Shown here piece after piece: positions 56,247 through 64,000 of a stretch of DNA of 64,000 bases (positions within the stretch are counted from its first letter, which is position 1; each line of letters begins with the position of its first letter). The DNA comes from Euptelea pleiosperma. Lineage: Eukaryota > Streptophyta > Magnoliopsida > Ranunculales > Eupteleaceae. The notes below the pieces were generated by a model. It saw nothing but the letters and a program-made list of their open reading frames with translations. It made no database searches and was not told the origin of the DNA. The translations under genes and the position numbers were made by a program. The stretch is from the NCBI GenBank assembly GCA_035048495.1, contig CM068542.1, positions 39,275,109 to 39,339,108 on the forward strand, read 5' to 3'.

Positions 56247-56640
56247 GAGAAATTTTTTGAAGCGACGGAATGTTTCAAGCAACGATCATGCTCGCACTCC
56301 AAATATACTTGGGTTTAGGAGTTGGTTTTAAAAATAACTTTATAAAAAGTAATCATGGGTATATGTGGCGCATGATCATAGGCACATGGTCGTTGCTTCG
56401 AAAATCCCGCAAATACATGTTACCACGCCATTTGTTGGGGGGCACCAGACTACGATGGACATACAGGATTCACATTTCAAATGGTCAAAAAATATATAGA
56501 ATACAAAAACAATATGTGGAGCAATTTTTTGTCGTGTTTTGTATCACTCGTATACATGCAAGGAGAGCTCGAATAGACTTTGGCCGTAACAAAGGAAGGC
56601 TCATTAGAGCTAGAAAATATGACTATATTTGACTAGCAAA
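56247..56640 (+). repeat. Dispersed repeat related to 2045-2140
   Basis: The first 90 bp match 2045-2140. An open frame at 56270-56632 (120 codons) has no motif I recognise and I do not call it a gene. Confidence 0.5.
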
Positions 56641-56689
56641 ACCATAATCTAGAAGAAGATAATATGTGTTTGTAGATACATAAAAATAG

Positions 56690-57115
56690 TCACTGTATAC
56701 GTATCACAACCAATACACTGGAAGTATTAGATCACTCCCCAAATACCTAGAGACCCTCTTAGGTCAACACGTAGTAGGGGGGGGGGGGGGGGGGGGAGCA
56801 TATAAAAATAAGAATTTACAGAAGAAAGAGGGAGGAGGAAAAAACAAGAGAGAAAGAGGATGCAATCTGTAGCATCCAAAGTATTCTATAATGAATGTGA
56901 ATATATTTGATATTGAATATTAGTCGGAGATCGGCATCCTGTGGACGTAGTCGCCAGCAAGAGACCGACGACGAACCACATACATATTTGTGTTGATTTG
57001 TGATTTATTTCTTTAATTTTATCGTTTATATTGCCTCAATTAACTTGAGATTGTTGTTGTAGGAGGATGGGAGATCAGACGGCAATCCCGACTTTATCCC
57101 CTACAGTGTTCTCAC
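56690..57115. mobile_element. Possible solo LTR
   Basis: Near 56935-57000, GATCGGCATCCTGTGGACGT and CGACGACGAACCACATACAT precede GTTTATATTGCCTCAATTAA and a GGAGATCAGACGGCAATCCC end, in the style of a plant LTR. No partner or TSD was found. Confidence 0.3.
56777..56797 (+). repeat. Poly(G) tract of about 20 bases
   Basis: An uninterrupted G run. A second, shorter one (about 14 G) occurs at 31384-31397. Confidence 0.9.
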
Positions 57116-57177
57116 CATTGGACTTTCACGTATACAATAATTAATTAAAATCCACTTTTTAGCAATCAAGGATTCAA

Positions 57178-57259
57178 CAGTTAGAAGCTTATTAAGAGAG
57201 GCTACCTACACAAAGAATCAGTTAGAAGCTTATTAAGAGAGGCTACCTACACAAAGAAT
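57178..57259. repeat. 41-bp perfect tandem duplication
   Basis: The unit starting CAGTTAGAAGCTTATTAAGA occurs at 57178-57218 and 57219-57259 without differences. Confidence 0.95.
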
Positions 57260-57624
57260 CGGAGATTTTCAAGGGAACCTTAGACTTTCAAATATTAGGA
57301 CAAGGTAAAGGTTGGTTGGGGAGGGGCGGGAAAGAGAGTCATAAAAAGAACTTAGGGAGAAGCATCCCGACTTGAAGTTCACCCAAGTTGGGTGGTCTTC
57401 CTCGAAAAGGGTAACTATATAATATATTTTAATGAATCCCTCGAAATATCAACTTGCTCTCTTTCCCATTCAAAAAGTTTTCTCCGGAGATGTGGATCCC
57501 AAGAGCTTTTCTGAGTGGAGTCGTACTAAAAGAAAGCAATGAAAAGACGTCCAATTGTGAAATATAATATAACGGAAGAAAAGCCTCCTATTCCTCTACA
57601 CAAGGAAGCCTCAGTTGGGCAGGC

Positions 57625-57690
57625 CGAGGGAGAGAGAGAAGAGAGAGAAAGAGAGAGTCTGAGTGTGTGTTTGTGAGAGAGAGAGAGATG
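57625..57690 (+). repeat. GA-rich microsatellite
   Basis: GAGAGAGAGAA and GAGAGAAAGAGAGAG runs are followed by GTGTGTGTTTGTGAGAGAGA. Confidence 0.85.
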
Positions 57691-57949
57691 GTCTTGCACA
57701 TGGATAACTTGTACCGGAGTCTCCACTCTTGTTGAATCAAGTTGGTTCATCTATGGACGTGGGACCTATTTTTAACGATTGCTTTTTGACACTTTTCCAT
57801 CTTTTCAAGTCTGATCGTAGGGGACCAGATGCTCATTTGGTCTACAGTTATTGATCGACAATTCAGACACCTAATTATACGAGCCACGTTGCACACTTTT
57901 AACACGCAATCTAAGAACAATTCGCATCGTATTAGCGTATTCGAGGTCA

Positions 57950-58105
57950 GTATGAGCCACGGTGGCACATTCTCAGAGATCGCTGACTATATGGATCTTT
58001 GGCCCAACCTAGACCAAAAACTAGCCTGATTAGTGGCCTAGAGATGGGCCAAACATCCATACGGCCAGTGGTCTTTAAGAGTGTGCCACGTGGTTCATCC
58101 TGTGG
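57950..58105. mobile_element. Compact foldback-family element
   Basis: GAGCCACGGTGGCACATTCT faces AGAGTGTGCCACGTGGTTCA. Inside, GGATCTTTGGCCCAACCTAG faces ATGGGCCAAACATCCAT. The loop is almost absent. Confidence 0.65.
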
Positions 58106-58819
58106 TCCGTTAAACGTTGATCCATTAGCCTTTCATCCTCTGTTGATTGATGACTGTTCTTTTATATTATTTATCTTGACAATGCAAAAGGAAATAATTG
58201 ATCCAGTGGTCCAAATCATTCAATCACTCTGAATCAAAGTTCGTACAATAACAACGTGTAGTAGTGGGACGAGGCCGCATGATTTGTTGTGCAACATTGC
58301 CCCATGTTCGTAGTTTCCTCCACGTGGCACCCACAACGTCATCATTAAGCGGGTCCCCTCGTTGTCTTGAAACATGTAGATGCCACTCTCGACAAGACTG
58401 TGAGTTCAATAATTCCCCCTTAAAAGTTTGGGGAAAGGAAACTGCTGACCAGGCCCACCAGGGCACCAATGGGTACCCAGATGGACACGGCATTCCGAAC
58501 CTGATTAGATTGGAATGCCATTTCATTATCCGACCCGAATTCCCAAAAGATTCTACCCGTTTTGGTCGGCCTTTAGATTCATCTAGACTGATTAATAATT
58601 GGGTTGGGTTGTAACGAGAAAGAAAATAATTGGGCAGGGTCAACCAATATATTGATAACCTATATACATTTGACACCCACATTGACCGCAGTTTAAGCGT
58701 CTTCTGTGCTTGTAAAGATTCCCTAAGCGTTGCTGGCAAGTGGCAACATAATCAAATCTCTCCACATATTAGGCCACAAGTTGTATAAGGCAATAACCCA
58801 GAATTGAAATTGTTTTGTC

Positions 58820-59233
58820 CAAGGTTTAAAGGGGACCGTTATAACGGTATAACGGACTGGGGGCGTTACCGTTTTTTCCGTTATAACGAAAAAAAACGCT
58901 CAGGGGCAAAAATAGAAAAAAAATGGGAAAATAACAGAAAAAAAACTGAAAAAATAGTGCTGAAATTCAAATTTTGAATTTTAAAATTTGAATTTCAAAA
59001 TTGGAAAATAACGGAAAATAATGAAAATAATGGCCGTTTTTTTCACAAAATTTTCAGAAAATAACGGTCGTTATTTTCGTTATAACGGAAAAATAATGGA
59101 AAATAACGGCCGTTATTTTTGTAATCACGGCCATTATTTTCTGGGCGTTTTAACGGTCCATAACATAACGGGGTAGGTCCGAATCCATTTAACGGCCATT
59201 ATTTTCGTTATAACGGCGGTTTTTTAAACCTTG
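58820..59233. mobile_element. AACGG-word hAT-like element (ATAACGG subtype)
   Basis: Flanks GTTTTGTC (58812-58819) and GTTTTGAC (59234-59241), 7 of 8. The ends are CAAGGTTTAAAGGGGACCGT and GGCGGTTTTTTAAACCTTG. GGACTGGGGGCGTTACCG is near the left end. Confidence 0.88.
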
Positions 59234-59828
59234 GTTTTGACGACCTTGGAACCTACAAAGCTGAGTTGGCCAACTACCATTCCTCTCTGTTTTAAATACA
59301 CACAACGAACAGCTGGGCGAACAGCTGGGCATGGTGTATGACTTCATTTCTGGTGCAAGGACCGAAATTTGCCGTCCCCGGGGTCTTTTAGAACTCCAAA
59401 AATGTCACGTGGGACACTTTGGGCCCACTAACCCTACAAATGCTTGGCCAACCTTTGGTGCTGGACCTACACCGAAAATATCTGAAGTCCCCCTCCCCAA
59501 ATGTCTGCCACGTACCCCTTTTGGTGGTTAACATACGTGTAGACATTTTGGGAGGGGAAGTGCCCAGTGGAAAGCGAATTTGTTCTCCCATTCAAGTTAC
59601 CCCAAAAAACTGATTGAATCCAACAACTCACCAATCACGATGATTTTTGTCGTATAGGTCCACTGTGGAGTGGGCCACGCTTCATGGTCACTCGTCCAGA
59701 AAAAGTGGTACCACGGACAGCGGCGGAGCCAAGATTTTGTTCAAGGCCCGGGGGGTACCAGAGCTACATAAGAGTAACCGGGTAATGGCTAGTAGACCAA
59801 ACATAAGTGGTACAGAAGGGAGGGGGAG

Positions 59829-60207
59829 TAAAACTTTGATGACAGTGTGTTATCATAGGAGCCAATGACAGCCCAATATATGAGGCACGTGGCACATTAT
59901 TAGAGGATGCTGACCTTATGGATGTTTGGCCAATCCTTAGGTGAACCTACAAACCAAAAATCAACATGATTAATGATTTCTAGACGTTTGATTGGAGTCA
60001 TTTTTGTGGGTTGATATTAACCATTTGAAATTGAAAATATTGACCATTATTTGGGTACAAAGATCCAAAGGTTTGAAATCACTAATCAAACTGATTTTTG
60101 GTTGTAGGTCCACCTAGGGATTGGAAAAACATCCATACGGTTAGAGTCCTCTAAGAATGTGCTACGTGGGTCATATTGTGGGCTACAGCCGCTGTCATCA
60201 AAGTTTT
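59829..60207. mobile_element. Foldback element
   Basis: AAACTTTGATGACAG and CTGTCATCAAAGTTT are the outer ends. Inner arms include GGATGTTTGGCCAATCCTTA facing CTAGGGATTGGAAAAACATCC, and GATTAATGATTTCTAG facing GAAATCACTAATCAA. Confidence 0.8.
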
Positions 60208-60329
60208 AATCTTGTGCGAGGCTCTAGAGTCTAGGGCAAAGGCTGAAGGTTTTTGTAATTGAAAGGTCACGATGTAACTAGTTTTAGTTCAAACTTCGAG
60301 CTAGCACTATATTTGTAACTCTACCACTG

Positions 60330-60590
60330 CCACCTGGGCCCACGGACTGCATGGATGCTTAGCCCACCCCTTGGTAGACACGGATGCAAAATGTCAGCTT
60401 GTTTGATAATATTTAGCAATTGGTTTTAGTACTCACAAAATTGGATGAATCCAACGGATAGAATCACGCTTTAAAAAGTACTAAAATCTAATGGCTAGAG
60501 ATTACCAATCATAATGATACTTGGTATGCATATCCATCAAGGGGTGAGCTAAACACCCATGCGGTCAGAGCGAGCAGATGGCAGTGGTGC
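60330..60590. mobile_element. Foldback-family element
   Basis: Outer words GGCCCACGGACTGCATGGAT and ATGCGGTCAGAG are inverted. CTTAGCCCACCCCTTGGTAG faces ATCAAGGGGTGAGCTAAACA. Confidence 0.65.
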
Positions 60591-60625
60591 GTTAACAAAA
60601 GTTGAGGGGGGCACGTGCCCCTTGG

Positions 60626-60923
60626 TATGGGTGTCTTCGGGTCAGTTCCGGTTCGATTCCTAAGGTGTCCAGAACCGGAACAATCAGTTCCGGTTCCGGG
60701 TATAAAGTGCCAAATCTTGAGAATATAAGAATTTTTACACCATATTTATACATTAGTACCGGTTCTTATCGGTTTCGATTCCATATTAGACTATCCGGAA
60801 TTGGAACCATTATTTTCAATTCGATTCCGGTTCCGGTTCCGTTCCTTTTTAATCGGTTCCTAAAAATGTGGAACCGAACTGGTATTTTCGGTTCCGGTTA
60901 AATGGGTACAATTGACACCCCTA
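60626..60923. mobile_element. hAT-like element, GGTTCCGG word (copy 1, diverged)
   Basis: The ends are TATGGGTGTC (changed from TAGGGGTGTC) and GACACCCCTA. The flanking duplication is C-rich and uncertain. The interior is GTTCCGGTTCCG words with the shared AATATAAGAATTTTTACACC core. Confidence 0.7.
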
Positions 60924-61386
60924 CCCCCCTGGCGTCTATGTGGCGGACCACGGACTATCTTGGGAAGGGGTTCCAAGGTCCGGGGTTCATGGACCTTTTC
61001 ACGGTGCATGATGGTGTCAATTTTTTCATTGGTCAAGTGTACTGGATTAAATTAAATAATTAATTGAGTTCATCTAGAGCTACACCCATTTCTCACATGG
61101 CTCAGGCTATGAGGATACCCTTTTTCTGACCCTTCTCGGTGTTCGTGCGTGCAGCCGTGGATTTCACGAATCCAACGGTGGTTGGCAGTGCCGACGTAAA
61201 GTGATGCCAGCTAAGCCTTGACAACCACAGTTGCATTCTTGATATCCACGGACTATCACACGTACAATCACCAGAAAAAAAGGGTTTCCCTGAGCCTGAC
61301 CCTTCTTACATTCAATTCTTAGACAGTGAGACTGGGAGGTAGGGCCATATTTTGTGTCAATTTTTTTTTTTTTTTTGAGGAAAAAG

Positions 61387-61790
61387 ATGTAATAAGGTAT
61401 GCCTGAAACTGTTCATTTGCGGAAGCGGCATTTTTGGTAGTCACCGCTGTCATCTGGGCCCACCGACCGCTTGGATGTTTATCTCACCCCTTAGCTGGAT
61501 ATACATACCAAAAATCACCTTGATTGGTAATTTATAACCATTAGATTTTAACACTTTTTAGCACCATTTAAGGCGTTCTTATAGCCGTTGAATACAACTA
61601 TCTTTTGAGTACTAAAACCAATGGCTAAAAATCATTAAACAAGCTGATTTTTTGTATGAATGTATATTAAAGGGTGGGCTAGACATCTATGCAGTCAGTG
61701 GGCCCAGATGGCAGTGGTGACTACCAAAAATGCCGCTTCCGCAAATGAAAAGATCTCAGGTATACCTTGTTACATCACGACCCTTTTTTT
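61387..61790. mobile_element. Foldback element with long, near-perfect arms
   Basis: CATTTGCGGAAGCGGCATTT and TTTGGTAGTCACCGCTGTCA on the left are exactly mirrored by TGACTACCAAAAATGCCGCT and TTCCGCAAATG on the right. Outside these, GATGTAATAAGGTATGCCTG faces CAGGTATACCTTGTTACATC. Inside it is the same loop family as 60330-60590. Confidence 0.85.
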
Positions 61791-62022
61791 AATAGTTAGT
61801 AATGTTGACATGAGTTGATTGTTTGTGACGAAGATCATCATGGCAAGGACAACTGAATGTAATGATTGGATTGTTCAACATGATCTCCACGTGGGCCCCA
61901 CCACCGGGTGTAAGAAATGGGAGTAGCTCTAGACGGACTCTAACGAATTAACTAAAACTTAAAATTAATTTGCATGTAACTCGAGGTACAATTTTCGTCA
62001 ATGACGAAACGATTCATGGACC

Positions 62023-62451
62023 TAGGGGTGTCAATTTTACCCGATTTAACCGGAACCGAATAGGAACCGGAACCGAAAACACCGGTTCCAGGTACTACAT
62101 TTTTGGGAACCGATTAAAAAGAACTGGAACCGGAACCGAACCGGAAACTAATGGTTACGGTTCCGGTACTCTAATATGGAACCGAAACCGATAAGAACCG
62201 GAACCGAACCGATAAGAACCGGAACCGATATATAAATATAGTGTAAAAATTCTCATATTACCAAGATTGGACCCGTTATACCCGAAACTGGAACCGGAAC
62301 CGACAATAACTACATAATCGGTTCCGGTTCTGGTACCATCACTTTGAGAACCGGAACCGACAAGTACTCGAACCGATAAGAACCGGAACCGTTTGTTCCG
62401 GTTCTGGTCACCTTAGGAACCGAACCGGAACCGACCCTGTTGACACCCCTA
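62023..62451. mobile_element. hAT-like element, GGTTCCGG word (copy 2)
   Basis: Perfect 8-bp TSD CATGGACC at 62015-62022 and 62452-62459. Inverted ends TAGGGGTGTCAA and TTGACACCCCTA. The interior is almost entirely GGAACCGGAACCGA words plus one AT-rich core. Confidence 0.93.
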
Positions 62452-62586
62452 CATGGACCATAACGACATTTATGGACATTATTTGCATCATAAAGTGCCT
62501 AAGGACAGCTTCTCCTCATCCTCCTATCTATAGCCAAGCAATACAATATTGGTAACGACCACTAGTTTACTAGTAAACTTCTTGGG

Positions 62587-62708
62587 AAATGCAAGCAAGC
62601 AATCCTTGAGAGTTGCACAGATGCAATCTCTCAATAAAGACAAGAGAAATTGCCTTGATACCACATCTTGTGCAACTCCATCGGGAGTTGCTTACTAGCA
62701 TTCCTCTA
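62587..62708. mobile_element. Small TIR element (copy 2)
   Basis: GGGAAATGCAAGCAAGCAAT and GTTGCTTACTAGCATTCC are inverted ends; GAGTTGCACAGATGCAATCT lies inside. Relative of 11486-11660. Confidence 0.65.
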
Positions 62709-63180
62709 TAATTATTGTTTGGCCACCAACTAAACTCATTTTACAGTTGTGTTCCAATAGAATTGCCTAAAAATGAGGTAAAATTGTAATTCCTGTTTAA
62801 AAAATGCAGCACTTAATTTTTTATTTTTAACCAAATAGATTGAATTTTTTGAAATTTTAGACTTAAAGGTCTAAAAATTTTTTTACCCAACACCCCCCTC
62901 TTTTTTTTTTCTCTCTCAAAACCTACTTTTAGTTCCCATTTTTGCCCTTTTACTATTTAAACTATTTTATAAAGAAATATATGATTTGTGTAAAAGTAAA
63001 GAAATAATTCTTTCAAATATTAATCATGAATATATTTTATTAAATCGTACTTTATTTTTCAAACATCTTTTTTAATCAAAGATTTTACATTGCCTCGTAG
63101 GATATTTTTTTTACACAAAAAAAGTATTTCTAAATTATTTTTTTTAAGTAGTTTAAATAGTTGAAATGCAACATGGGAAC

Positions 63181-63608
63181 TAGGGGTGTCAACGGGTCGG
63201 TTCCGGTCGGTTCCTAAGGTGACCAGAACCGGAACAAACGGTTCCGGTTCTTATCGGTTCGGGTTTCGGTTCCGGTTCTCAAAGTGATGGTACCAGAACC
63301 GGAACCGATTATGTAGTTATTGTCGGTTCCGGTTCCAGTTTCGGGTATAACGGGTCCAATCTTGGTAATATGAGAATTTTTACACTATATTTATATATCG
63401 GTTCCAGTTCTTATCGGTTCGGTTCCGGTTCTTATTGGTTTCGGTTCCATATTAGAGTACCGGAACCGTAACCATTAGTTTCCGGTTCGGTTCCGGTTCC
63501 GATTCCGGTTCTTTTTAATCGGTTCCCAAAAATGTGGTACCGGAACCGGTGTTTTCGGTTCCGGTTCCTATTCGGTTCCTGTTAAATCGGGTAAAATTGA
63601 CACCCCTA
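63181..63608. mobile_element. hAT-like element, GGTTCCGG word (copy 3, inverted relative to copy 2)
   Basis: Perfect 8-bp TSD ATGGGAAC at 63173-63180 and 63609-63616. The ends are TAGGGGTGTCAA and TTGACACCCCTA. Its sequence is a close reverse complement of 62023-62451 (429 versus 428 bp). Confidence 0.93.
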
Positions 63609-63983
63609 ATGGGAACTAGAAGTTAAGTGTTGCAACTTGGGCGGCTCAACTTGATTTTGGACTAGGGTTGGGTTGGCCCCTTTAGTACTCAGATTGGGCT
63701 CAAGATTGGATTTTGACAACCCAATCAGATTGGGTTAGGCTAGGGCTGAGGCTTCAGCTTATCAAAGACATGCTTGAGACAAATCCATTAAGATGGCCCA
63801 CTGCAAGAGAGCTAAGGTGCATCATAGTACCAATGGCTTGACTTCAATTCTATATGAGAGTGTGAGCAATTGAAAAGTTCATTGTTATATATGTTACTGA
63901 CAATGGAGGTGCTTTCAAGTCTTGGTTGGAGCCATGATTTTTGCCAATATGTAGGTTCTGTTAATCATAGAGACCGAGGATGG

Positions 63984-64000
63984 CATCGAAATAAATTTCA
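63984..64000. mobile_element. Possible start of a third AAATATTTCG-word element
   Basis: The window ends CGAAATAAATTTCA, matching the first bases of the element family at 33690 (GGAAATAAATTTCAC). Too short for certainty. Confidence 0.3.

Larger units (their letters stand above)
55201..64000. other. Gene-free repeat region
   Basis: No coding gene can be supported. It holds hAT-like elements, foldback elements, a probable LTR and microsatellites, listed separately. Unassigned stretches include 58200-58800, 59250-59820, 61000-61380, 62710-63170 and 63620-63970. The last has weak open frames with no motif. Confidence 0.65.

Noticed and set aside
56270..56632. 120-codon open frame
   Set aside because: No motif or codon-use signal, and its first part lies in a dispersed repeat also present at 2045-2140.
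60590..63620. CRISPR-like or satellite array of GGTTCCGG words
   Set aside because: The words are irregular, bidirectional and bounded by inverted ends with 8-bp duplications, so these are transposons, not arrays of spaced repeats.

Overview
This is a stretch of plant nuclear DNA. The organism looks like a woody-type angiosperm with a repeat-rich genome and very long introns; the sequence alone does not settle the family. Evidence for a plant: a chloroplast thioredoxin with transit peptide, a citrate-binding-protein-like gene, a UGT80B-type sterol glucosyltransferase, plant L1 (DUF4283), RTE, Copia and TRIM retroelements, and a piece of the plastid ycf2 gene.

Layout. 1-1652: 5' part of a SET-domain gene (SDG41-like, minus strand) running off the left edge. 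1653-4989: intergenic, with TIR/foldback elements. 4990-10610: thioredoxin y-type gene (minus, 4 exons) whose 4.5-kb first intron holds a hAT-like element, RTE and L1 remnants. 10611-13192: intergenic, with a 5S-rRNA-derived piece joined to a tRNA-like SINE head. 13193-15873: citrate-binding-protein-like gene (plus, 2 exons). 15874-17663: nested small transposons. 17664-53971: one sterol 3-beta-glucosyltransferase gene (UGT80B1/TT15-like, minus, 14 coding exons, 646 aa predicted) spread over 36 kb because its introns are packed with Copia, L1, RTE, TRIM and hAT-like elements and a plastid insertion. 53972-64000: 5' flank of that gene, then only repeats.

The four genes are unrelated housekeeping or specialised-metabolism genes with no evident joint function. 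The most striking signal is not a gene. At least 16 small non-autonomous elements have interiors written almost wholly in one short word and its reverse complement (AACGG, TTTCGG, AATTCG, AAATATTTCG, GAGACG, GATACGG, GGTTCCGG, ACCCGG). They are bounded by short inverted ends, several of the form CAAGGTTT/CATGGTTT, and by 8-bp target-site duplications, many perfect. The 8-bp duplications and CA(A/G)GG or TAGGG ends fit the hAT superfamily. They nest in each other, in a Copia element, in an RTE and in the introns of working genes.

Limits: exon models come from reading frames, splice signals and remembered homologues, with no alignment or RNA data. Superfamily calls for degraded repeats are by eye.
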